Shown: positions 1 to 5,882 of the stretch, piece by piece
How the letters are laid out: each line of letters begins with the position of its first letter
How positions within the stretch are numbered: the stretch's first letter is position 1
NCBI GenBank assembly: GCA_029940235.1
Contig: JAOZRI010000028.1
Span: forward strand, 1-13,868
Source: Desulfobacula sp.
GTDB lineage: Bacteria > Desulfobacterota > Desulfobacteria > Desulfobacterales > Desulfobacteraceae
DNA length: 13,868 bases
Direction of reading: 5' to 3'
The notes under the pieces: generated by a model
What the model saw: the letters and a program-made list of their open reading frames with translations, nothing else
What the model was told of the DNA's origin: nothing
Databases searched by the model: none
Position numbers and translations under genes: made by a program

Positions 1-109
1 TTTTACGGATATGCAGTTTTGCTTTAATGAATCTGATGTTCAGGGTCTGATCTGAGATTAATAAGCACACGATTGTTTCCTGAAACCTTTCAGATCAGGA
101 AGATATGGC
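1..109. other. left flank with an inverted repeat, no assignable gene
   Basis: No gene can be assigned here. One plus-strand frame stays open from base 2 to a TGA at 53-55 and could be the last 17 codons of a gene that begins outside the window, but it is too short to judge. A perfect 9-bp inverted repeat (CTGATCTGA at 47-55, TCAGATCAG at 90-98) spans the end of that frame. It is not followed by a T-run on either strand, so it is not a standard terminator. Confidence 0.3.
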
Positions 110-142
110 AAAAAAAATCCCGATAAAGTTAATTATCGGGAT
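110..142 (-). terminator. intrinsic terminator of tRNA-Asn
   Basis: A 10-bp perfect stem (117-126 paired with 133-142, loop 127-132) is followed on the minus strand by eight T residues (A-run 110-117 on the plus strand). It lies 14 bases past the 3' end of the tRNA gene, so it most likely ends that transcript. Confidence 0.9.
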
Positions 143-156
143 AGTGTTTATTGAGT

Positions 157-232
157 TGGCTCCCCAGCACGGACTTGAACCGCGGACCCATTGGTTAACA
201 GCCAATTGCTCTGCCAACTGAGCTACTGGGGA
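157..232 (-). tRNA. tRNA-Asn (anticodon GTT)
   Basis: The minus strand reads as a complete 76-nt cloverleaf. The 7-bp acceptor stem begins TCCCCAG and pairs with CTGGGGA, followed by discriminator G and an encoded CCA end (157-159). The D-arm has the usual AGCTCAGTTGG core, the anticodon stem ATTGG/CCAAT holds the loop CTGTTAA with anticodon GTT, and the T-arm contains GGTTCAAGTCC. The gene stands alone between its own promoter and terminator. No duplicated 3' end, integrase or other sign of use as an integration site is visible. Confidence 0.97.
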
Positions 233-260
233 GCAGTGCCTTTTAGCAAGACCTGGTGAA

Positions 261-287
261 CTTATAACAAGAGTATATTTTTGTCAA
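261..287 (-). promoter_or_regulatory. probable sigma-70 promoter of tRNA-Asn
   Basis: On the minus strand a consensus TTGACA (282-287) is followed after 15 bases by TATAAG (261-266). The spacer is shorter than the ideal 17. Transcription would start about 20 bases before the mature tRNA end at 232, which fits a processed tRNA leader. Confidence 0.55.
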
Positions 288-305
288 GAAAAAAGCAAAA
301 AAAAA

Positions 306-334
306 TTGACATCATTATCTTTCAGGTTTATTCT
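306..334 (+). promoter_or_regulatory. probable sigma-70 promoter for the small-protein/rseC operon
   Basis: A consensus TTGACA (306-311) is followed after exactly 17 bases by TATTCT (329-334, four of six matches to TATAAT). A start near 341 would leave a leader of about 34 bases with a good Shine-Dalgarno site (AAGGAG, 361-366). It points away from the tRNA promoter, and the two -35 boxes are only 18 bases apart. Confidence 0.55.
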
Positions 335-374
335 TTAAAAAGTAATAATCTAAAGATACCAAGGAGAAAACATT

Positions 375-680
375 ATGGAAATAAATAATATGCAGGGAGC
401 AAAAGCTTATGCCAACCCTCCTGGCACAACTCCACCGGTTAACAATATGCAGGTTCAAGATCAGAATCTTGAAACTACCAAAACAGATATTAACTCTGAA
501 AACGTCACTACAACTAAAAAAGCTTTTGAAGTAAGTATCACTCCAGAAGCCCGGGACATACTTGCTGCTCAAGTAAGCAAAGAAGCTGCTGAGACACAAA
601 CTAAAACACCCGAGGAGCAGACTGCAAGAGACAGCGAACCGGCCCATAAAAAAAGCCAGATTGTGAATATTGTTGCCTGA
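375..680 (+). CDS. small hydrophilic protein of unknown function
   Basis: This encodes 101 residues, and I do not recognise a named family. The ATG has a strong Shine-Dalgarno site (AAGGAG) eight bases upstream and a promoter just before it, so it is probably a real gene. The protein is polar and likely disordered: Asn, Thr, Pro and Gln dominate the first 50 residues. A short more ordered segment (residues 50-68, FEVSITPEARDILAAQ) is followed by a Glu/Thr/Lys-rich stretch, and the chain ends QIVNIVA. There is no signal peptide, Cys or membrane segment. From memory, similar short proteins with this kind of C-terminal tail occur in Desulfobacteraceae and some other proteobacteria; that is not verified here. 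It sits 15 bases upstream of the rseC-like gene, probably in the same transcript. Confidence 0.7.
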   Translation: MEINNMQGAKAYANPPGTTPPVNNMQVQDQNLETTKTDINSENVTTTKKAFEVSITPEARDILAAQVSKEAAETQTKTPEEQTARDSEPAHKKSQIVNIVA

Positions 681-695
681 GATAAAGATTAAACC

Positions 696-1154
696 ATGAT
701 CAAGGAAAATGGAGTTGTAACCAGGACTGACTCATCCATAGCCTTTGTTAAAACAATTAGAACTGAAGCCTGTGAACACTGTGCTTCCAAAGACAGTTGC
801 GGCTCTTCCGGCAGTTTTGAAGAGGTGATTATTAAAGTTAAAAACACCATCAATGTTAAAACAGGTGATCACGTTATTGTGGGGCTTGAAACCAACCCCA
901 TGCTTTTATTAACTTTTTTTTTATATGTCTTTCCAATTATTTCATTAACAATTGGTGCAATTATAGGTAATAGTATTGCACCCTATTTGCACAAAGACCC
1001 TTCCCTTGTCTCCATGGTGATAGGATTTCTGTTTTTTGGGCTTTCTTTTTGTCTTATCAGACTGAAAAACAATTCTCTCTCCCAGAAAAAAAGCTTACAG
1101 CCTTTTCTTATCAGAAAAAGAGCTGCAAGCGCATCCGAATGTACATTACCATAA
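696..1154 (+). CDS. rseC: RseC/MucC-family membrane protein
   Basis: This 152-residue protein matches the RseC family in size and layout. An N-terminal soluble domain carries the Cys motif CEHCASKDSCG (C26, C29, C35), which resembles the one in E. coli RseC. Two membrane helices follow (about 69-90 and 103-123), then a short basic tail. In E. coli RseC acts with the Rsx (Rnf) complex in keeping the SoxR iron-sulfur cluster reduced, so its position just upstream of an rnf cluster fits a role in supporting or maturing Rnf. The Shine-Dalgarno site is poor, which suggests translational coupling to the small gene that ends 15 bases earlier. The exact function here is inferred; the family assignment is firm. 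Confidence 0.88.
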   Translation: MIKENGVVTRTDSSIAFVKTIRTEACEHCASKDSCGSSGSFEEVIIKVKNTINVKTGDHVIVGLETNPMLLLTFFLYVFPIISLTIGAIIGNSIAPYLHKDPSLVSMVIGFLFFGLSFCLIRLKNNSLSQKKSLQPFLIRKRAASASECTLP

Positions 1155-1168
1155 AATCATATTTTCCC

Positions 1169-1197
1169 TTGCCAAAACAACTCCAATATAATATATA
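1169..1197 (+). promoter_or_regulatory. possible promoter for the cytochrome/rnf operon
   Basis: TTGCCA (1169-1174, five of six matches to the -35 consensus) is followed after 17 bases by TATATA (1192-1197), and a perfect TATAAT overlaps at 1187-1192. The predicted leader contains a small hairpin (GTTTAT 1214-1219 with ATAAAC 1223-1228, extendable by two pairs including a G-T wobble). The 103-base gap after rseC is the only place before rnfC with room for a separate promoter. Confidence 0.4.
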
Positions 1198-1257
1198 GGC
1201 TGCGTAGTTGTGGGTTTATCTCATAAACTCAAACCTTTAGATTAAGAGAGAAGTATT

Positions 1258-1626
1258 ATGACATCAAAACGTGACCTGATTATAGCAATATTCTTGATGA
1301 TCATATTTTTGATCACAGGAATTGTATGCTATGCCTCTTTTACCCCTCCTGTACCTGATAATGAACCAATGCGCATAATGTTTCAAACCAAAGCAGGTAA
1401 AGTCTTATTCACCCACTCAGCGCATTCATTTGATTATACATCTGATTGCCTGGATTGCCATCATTTAACAAGCTTTCCTCCAGATTTTGATTGCAGTGGA
1501 TGCCATTTTAAAGAGGGGGATGCCCTTATGCTTTCAAGGGAAGATGCCTTTCATGACCAGTGTATAGGATGTCACGATGACATGGGTGCAGGTCCTGTGG
1601 AATGCAATGAATGTCATTCATTATAA
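1258..1626 (+). CDS. membrane-anchored tetraheme cytochrome c3
   Basis: This encodes 122 residues with one N-terminal hydrophobic helix (about 7-25), probably an uncleaved anchor facing the periplasm. Four CXXCH haem sites follow: C64-H68, C79-H83, C102-H106 and C116-H120. Extra histidines sit where class III cytochromes place distal ligands: H53 and H56 in a VLFTHSAH motif, H69 right after the first haem site, and H99. Four low-potential bis-His haems are therefore expected. The soluble part is about the size of cytochrome c3, and all four sites use two-residue spacing. The gene lies 45 bases before rnfC. Multihaem cytochromes next to rnf are known in sulfate reducers and in Methanosarcina, so the inferred role is electron exchange between the membrane Rnf complex and periplasmic carriers. 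The Shine-Dalgarno site is AGAGAG at 1245-1250. Confidence 0.9.
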   Translation: MTSKRDLIIAIFLMIIFLITGIVCYASFTPPVPDNEPMRIMFQTKAGKVLFTHSAHSFDYTSDCLDCHHLTSFPPDFDCSGCHFKEGDALMLSREDAFHDQCIGCHDDMGAGPVECNECHSL

Positions 1627-1671
1627 CACATTATGGATATTCTTGAAGCTTTTACCAAATAAGGACTTATT

Positions 1672-2961
1672 ATGATTAAACGATCTTTTTTCACACTAAC
1701 CAAACCAGGATTCAGTTATGATCCAATAGAACCAGATTTGGACAAACCGGAATCAATACCTGTTCCAGACAACCTTATTTTATTATTGAATGAACCAGTT
1801 AACCATGCAAAACAATCTTTAATAAAAAAAGGAGCCTTCGTCAAAAAAGGAGAAAAATTATGCTTGTACAGTGAGAGTACAGAATATGTAATTTCTCCTG
1901 TAGCAGGATCAATAAGTGATATTGATATTTTCCTTGATGCTCTTGGTAATACATCCACATATCTTGTTATTAAAAAAGATCAAAACAAAAATACAGATAC
2001 AATAACATATAACTTGAAAAATGACATTACCTCAGCAGATAAATATTTAAGAACTCTACCCGGAGCACCGCCATTCAAAAGCCTTGCATCAAAGGACAAC
2101 AAAATTAATACCATTGTCATAACCTGCACTGACACAGATCTGCTTGAAACAACCAGCCAGTATGTGGCTTCTCAATTTCCCACTGAAATAAAACAGGGAG
2201 CTCAAATATTAAAAAAGCTTACCCGTGTTTCAAGGGTTTGTGTCACAATCCCCAAAGGCTCAAAAATTAAAGCCGGATTTGATACAATGCAGGTATTGGA
2301 AACCTCCATTAAATATCCGTCCAACTTGCCTGCAATGATTCTCAAAGATCACCTGAATATAATACTTCCTGCTGGACAGACCCCTGAAGATGTGGGTGTC
2401 TGTTTTATCAGTGCAGAAGCTGTCTGCTCTCTTGGCAAAGCCTATGGGACAAAAACAGCCAATTTTGAAAAACACCTGACAATTATTGGGAAAAATGGTA
2501 AGAGGCACAGGGTAACAGCATCTATTGGCACCTCCCTTAGTAAGATATTTAAAGTTTTTAATATTCAAATCAATGATGACGACAGAATTATTATAGGCGG
2601 CCCAATGCATGGTTCTGCAACTTACACCCTGCACCATCCAGTACAGCCGGATATGAATACGATTATGATCCAGGATAAGGCTGTTATTCAACAGATATCA
2701 GACAGTGCATGTATTAATTGCGGGAGATGTGTTCAAATATGCCCGGCCAATATTCCTGTTAATATCCTTGTGAGATATCTTGAAGCGGACCAGTATGAGG
2801 ATGCTGCTGACAAATATGATCTTGAATCATGTATTGAATGTGGTCTTTGCGCATATGTGTGCACTGCAAAAATCCCACTTTTCCAGCATATCAAACTTGG
2901 GAAACATGAACTTGCGACTCTTAAAGCATCAAGCGAAGAATTGGAGACTGCCAATGAATAA
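1672..2961 (+). CDS. rnfC: RnfC-like electron transport subunit, FMN/NADH motif degenerate
   Basis: This is a 429-residue RnfC homologue. Its order is an N-terminal barrel-sandwich segment (about 28-102, with the ISPVAGSI turn), the Rossmann-like region homologous to NuoF (about 120-260), an SLBB-like segment (about 265-330) and two 4Fe-4S motifs, CINCGRCVQICP (C347, C350, C353, C357) and CIECGLCAYVC (C387, C390, C393, C397). In ordinary RnfC the middle region carries a GxGGAGFPT loop and an NGAECEP motif that hold FMN and NADH. Here those stretches read LPGAPPFKSLA (129-139) and ITCTDTDLL (150-158), so the flavin and nucleotide site looks lost while the fold and clusters remain. A good Shine-Dalgarno site (AAGGA, 1661-1665) supports the start. 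It overlaps rnfD by 8 bases. Identity as an RnfC homologue is firm; loss of NADH activity is inferred. Confidence 0.9.
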   Translation: MIKRSFFTLTKPGFSYDPIEPDLDKPESIPVPDNLILLLNEPVNHAKQSLIKKGAFVKKGEKLCLYSESTEYVISPVAGSISDIDIFLDALGNTSTYLVIKKDQNKNTDTITYNLKNDITSADKYLRTLPGAPPFKSLASKDNKINTIVITCTDTDLLETTSQYVASQFPTEIKQGAQILKKLTRVSRVCVTIPKGSKIKAGFDTMQVLETSIKYPSNLPAMILKDHLNIILPAGQTPEDVGVCFISAEAVCSLGKAYGTKTANFEKHLTIIGKNGKRHRVTASIGTSLSKIFKVFNIQINDDDRIIIGGPMHGSATYTLHHPVQPDMNTIMIQDKAVIQQISDSACINCGRCVQICPANIPVNILVRYLEADQYEDAADKYDLESCIECGLCAYVCTAKIPLFQHIKLGKHELATLKASSEELETANE

Positions 2962-3922
2962 TTACAAACTAACAGTATCCCATGCTCCTTTCTGGCATGA
3001 TGGAGATAGTATTTTTAAAATGAATCTCAATATATTGATTGCTCTGCTTCCGGCAGTCATTTTCGGGATTATTCAGTTTGGTGCGCCCGCTGTTGGCGTG
3101 CTTGCTCTGTCACTTTCCAGTGCCATGGTCTGGGAATTTACAATGAATATTATCTCCAAGGATAAAATCCGTATCGGAGACCTGGATTCTGCTGTTATAG
3201 GGCTTCTTTTCGGCATGATGCTTCCGGCAACTTCCCCATGGTGGCTCGTAATTACAGGAACCTTTGTGGCAGTTGTCATAGGAAAAATAATTTTTGGCGG
3301 ACTTGGTGCAAACCCTTTTAATCCGGCTCTTGTGGGAATGGCTTTTTTAATGCTTTCCTGGAAGACCTTTTTTGACTTTGATTCTGCATATATAAATTAT
3401 GATTTTAATTTTACTGCCCTGGCACCTCTGGCAGCCCTTAAATTTCAAGGTGTTTCCGGAATTGACGGTCTGTTTTCTGCCAATGGCCTTCTCATGGGCA
3501 AACAGATTGGAGCAATTGGTTCAACCTTTGGACTGGGCTTAATTATCGGTGGTATTTACCTGATCTTAAGGGGATATACACGATGGGAAATCACTGTTTC
3601 ATTTATTGCAGGAATTATCTTTGCAGCCTGGTGTTTTAACCTTGCAGACCCTGAGAAATATGCAGGCCCCATGATTCATATTTTATCAGGATATACTCTG
3701 CTGGGTGCATTTTTCCTTTCCACAGAGAACTCCTCTTCTCCGGTAAACACAATTCCAATGCTTTTATATGGATTTTTTATAGGAGTAATGATTATCCTCA
3801 TGAGAAATATCGGTGCCTATGCAGATGGTACTGTATTGGCAATCTTGTTGTTCAACCTTGTAAACCCACTCATTGATTCAATTAGACCAAAAGCTTTGGG
3901 AAAGGGTATAGACCATGCGTGA
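2954..3922 (+). CDS. rnfD: RnfD membrane subunit, flavinylation Thr replaced by Ala
   Basis: The frame stays open upstream to 2780, but I choose ATG 2954. It has GGAG at 2942-2945, overlaps the end of rnfC by only 8 bases and gives 322 residues with the normal RnfD N-terminus (VSHAPFWHDGDSI). It is a polytopic inner-membrane protein of about nine or ten helices. Family hallmarks include GGLGANPFNPALVG (115-128) and GAFFLSTENSSSP (251-263). RnfD normally carries FMN bound through phosphodiester to the Thr of an S/T-x-A-T-P-L motif. Here the matching stretch is TALAPLAALK (154-163), with Ala157 at the flavinylated position. If aligned correctly, covalent FMN cannot form at that site. The subunit should still contribute to the ion and electron path. 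It overlaps rnfG by 8 bases. Confidence 0.92.
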   Translation: MNNYKLTVSHAPFWHDGDSIFKMNLNILIALLPAVIFGIIQFGAPAVGVLALSLSSAMVWEFTMNIISKDKIRIGDLDSAVIGLLFGMMLPATSPWWLVITGTFVAVVIGKIIFGGLGANPFNPALVGMAFLMLSWKTFFDFDSAYINYDFNFTALAPLAALKFQGVSGIDGLFSANGLLMGKQIGAIGSTFGLGLIIGGIYLILRGYTRWEITVSFIAGIIFAAWCFNLADPEKYAGPMIHILSGYTLLGAFFLSTENSSSPVNTIPMLLYGFFIGVMIILMRNIGAYADGTVLAILLFNLVNPLIDSIRPKALGKGIDHA

Positions 3923-4499
3923 AATGATTAGTATGATTGTGGTATTAACTGTTCTGACGGCAGTCTCAGGCGGACTGCTTGCTAAAGTACAATCAAGCAC
4001 AGAAGTACAGATTGAAAACCAGGTTCTTAAATTTCAAAAAGCACCGGCAATTAAATCCATTTTCCCGGACGTTGCCAATGATCCCATAGCTGACCGATTT
4101 ACAGTTGAAGCAGATGATATGAAGCTACAGGTTTTTCCAACCAAACTTTCCGACGGTTCAAAAGCTGTTGCCTTTGAAACAAAGGGAACAGGATTTGGAG
4201 GCCCTGTAGGGTTGATGGTGGCTGTTAACCTTGACAGTGATAAAGTTATAGATGTAAGAATGACCACCCATGCTGAAACTCCCGGAATAGGAACAAAAGC
4301 CAAAGATGATCTTAGTTTTGTTTCCCAGTTTACAGCCCTTCCTGTCATGGATACAAACTTTAATTTAAAAGGCAGTGGAGGGGTAATCGATGCAATATCC
4401 GGAGCAACTGTCACTTCAAACGCAATCTGTCTTGCTGCTGTAAATGCAAAAGAAATTTACCAGAAACTGAAACCTGAAATTATCAAACAGATGAAATAA
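3915..4499 (+). CDS. rnfG: RnfG, periplasmic FMN-binding subunit
   Basis: This encodes 194 residues with one N-terminal membrane helix (about 5-24) followed by a periplasmic FMN-binding domain. The family motif HAETPGIGTK (119-128) and the flavinylation motif DAISGATVTS (159-168) are both intact, so Thr165 should carry covalent FMN. The attaching enzyme, ApbE, is not encoded in this window. RnfG faces the periplasm and is the natural point of contact for the cytochrome encoded upstream. The ATG overlaps the end of rnfD by 8 bases, which indicates translational coupling. It is slightly short for the family but complete. Confidence 0.95.
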   Translation: MREMISMIVVLTVLTAVSGGLLAKVQSSTEVQIENQVLKFQKAPAIKSIFPDVANDPIADRFTVEADDMKLQVFPTKLSDGSKAVAFETKGTGFGGPVGLMVAVNLDSDKVIDVRMTTHAETPGIGTKAKDDLSFVSQFTALPVMDTNFNLKGSGGVIDAISGATVTSNAICLAAVNAKEIYQKLKPEIIKQMK

Positions 4500-4527
4500 G
4501 GATAGATATCGTAGGAGAAATTTAATT

Positions 4528-5136
4528 ATGGCACAATCTCTGGCAAAAGAATTTACAAAAGGACTATGGGCTGAAATGCCTCCTTTCAGGCTGGTTCTCG
4601 GACTCTGCCCTGTTCTTGCTGTGACAAAATCAGTAGAAAACGGAATAGGGATGGGAGTTGCAACCACCTTTGTCCTGGTATTCTCCAATCTTCTTGTCTC
4701 ACTTCTAAGAAATATTATTCCGGCAAAAGTCAGGATAGCCTGTTTCATAGTCATCATAGCCACTTTTGTTACCATTGTGGAATTAATGATGCAGGCATAT
4801 GCATATCAACTGTTTTTAAAACTTGGTATTTTTATTCCCCTTATTGTTGTGAACTGTATTGTTCTTGGTCGATCAGAAGCCTTTGCCAGTAAAAATGGTC
4901 CCATTGTGTCTGTTGCAGATGGACTGGGTATCGGTATTGGATTCACAATGTCTCTTGCTTCCCTGGGCGCAGTCAGGGAATTTCTCGGAAATGGAACCCT
5001 TACAATATGGGAAGGTCTTCCAGTTTTTTCAATGGGACCTGATTTTATTCCTTTCAGGTTCATGCTTGAAGCACCTGGTGCTTTTGTTGGTCTTGGTCTT
5101 ATGCTATTTTTAATGAATCTTATACCTCAAAAATAA
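4528..5136 (+). CDS. rnfE: RnfE integral membrane subunit
   Basis: This is a 202-residue polytopic protein with six predicted helices and strong family signatures: GLCPVLAVT (25-33), ENGIGMGVATTFVL (37-50), NIIPAKVRIACF (62-73), GIFIPLIVVNCIVLGR (100-115) and EAFASKNG (117-124). Cys27 and Cys110 lie in the half-helix positions that, together with the matching pair in RnfA, hold a 2Fe-2S cluster in the middle of the membrane in Rnf/Nqr-type complexes. The Shine-Dalgarno site is AGGAG at 4513-4517. Nothing looks degenerate, in contrast to RnfC and RnfD. Confidence 0.95.
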   Translation: MAQSLAKEFTKGLWAEMPPFRLVLGLCPVLAVTKSVENGIGMGVATTFVLVFSNLLVSLLRNIIPAKVRIACFIVIIATFVTIVELMMQAYAYQLFLKLGIFIPLIVVNCIVLGRSEAFASKNGPIVSVADGLGIGIGFTMSLASLGAVREFLGNGTLTIWEGLPVFSMGPDFIPFRFMLEAPGAFVGLGLMLFLMNLIPQK

Positions 5137-5153
5137 AAAGGAGATAAAATAAT

Positions 5154-5729
5154 ATGAGTGATCTATTTGTCCTTGCAATAAGCTGTATTTTTATCAACAA
5201 TATTCTCCTTGCCCAGTTTCTTGGTCAATGCCCTTTTCTTGGAACATCCAAAAAAATGGAAACTGCAGTGGGTATGGGAATGGCAGTTATTTTTGTCCTT
5301 GTGATGGCTGGTATTATTACATGGATTGTTGATGTGTATCTTTTAAAGGCGCTTAATGTTGAATACCTGCGGACTGTCTCCTTTATTCTGGTCATTGCAT
5401 CATTAGTTCAATTTGTTGAAATGTTCCTGAAAAAAAGTATTCCTGCTCTCTATGCCGGTCTTGGAATTTTTCTGCCCCTGATCACCACCAATTGTGCTGT
5501 CATGGGTGTTTGTCTTATAAATATTAAAGAAGAGTATTCCTTTCTTCAGGCAGTAATTGCTTCTTTTGCTTACGCGGTCGGATTTGCACTTGCTCTTATA
5601 TTATTTGCCGGTGTCAGGGAAAGAGTAGATCTTGGCAGAGTACCAAAACCTTTGCAAGACACATCCATTGGTCTTGTAACTGCAGGTATTATTGCTTTGA
5701 CATTTATGTCATTTAAAGGAATGGTCTAA
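5154..5729 (+). CDS. rnfA: RnfA integral membrane subunit
   Basis: This is a 191-residue polytopic protein homologous to and pairing with RnfE. Signatures include INNILLAQFLGQCPFLG (14-30), TAVGMGMAVIFVL (37-49), GIFLPLITTNCAVMGV (104-119) and the late FAGVRER turn (151-157). Cys26 and Cys114 are at the conserved positions that share the membrane 2Fe-2S cluster with RnfE. It follows rnfE by 17 bases with a clear Shine-Dalgarno site (AAGGAG). In most rnf clusters of sulfate reducers and clostridia the next gene is rnfB; here the operon ends with a terminator instead. Confidence 0.95.
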   Translation: MSDLFVLAISCIFINNILLAQFLGQCPFLGTSKKMETAVGMGMAVIFVLVMAGIITWIVDVYLLKALNVEYLRTVSFILVIASLVQFVEMFLKKSIPALYAGLGIFLPLITTNCAVMGVCLINIKEEYSFLQAVIASFAYAVGFALALILFAGVRERVDLGRVPKPLQDTSIGLVTAGIIALTFMSFKGMV

Positions 5730-5732
5730 AAA

Positions 5733-5755
5733 TTTTGAATTTTGAATTTTGAATT
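5733..5755. repeat. three tandem copies of TTTTGAA
   Basis: Directly after the rnfA stop codon the heptamer TTTTGAA is repeated three times without error (5733-5739, 5740-5746, 5747-5753), followed by TT. The following bases to about 5830 are AT-rich with looser copies of the same kind of motif. It is intergenic and probably arose by slippage. Confidence 0.8.
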
Positions 5756-5831
5756 CCTAATAAAGGATTTTCCTCTTTTTATAATAGAATTTTTCCTCAA
5801 TTTAAAATTAAAAACTGATAATTAAGAATTT

Positions 5832-5867
5832 AAAAGGGTATCATAATAAATTTGATACCCTTTTTTT
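5832..5867 (+). terminator. intrinsic terminator of the rnf operon
   Basis: GGGTATCA (5836-5843) pairs perfectly with TGATACCC (5853-5860), extended by four A-T pairs (5832-5835), and is followed by seven T residues (5861-5867). It closes the rnf transcript about 100 bases after rnfA and ends only 15 bases before the mltG start codon. Confidence 0.92.
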
Positions 5868-5882
5868 ATTGTGGTATTTTAA

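Noticed and set aside
157..232. tRNA-Asn as an integration site of a mobile element
   Set aside because: No integrase, no duplicated tRNA 3' end and no phage or plasmid genes are present in the window.
1633..1662. Nine-codon reading frame between the cytochrome and rnfC (possible leader peptide)
   Set aside because: It has no ribosome binding site and no attenuator-like hairpin, so it is most likely chance.
2260..2691. 143-codon open frame on the minus strand inside rnfC
   Set aside because: It is a shadow of rnfC with no recognisable domain and no promoter or ribosome binding site.
2780..2953. Longer start for rnfD at 2780
   Set aside because: The extra 58 codons lie inside the second 4Fe-4S motif of RnfC in another frame and are not RnfD-like; ATG 2954 has a Shine-Dalgarno site and gives the family N-terminus.
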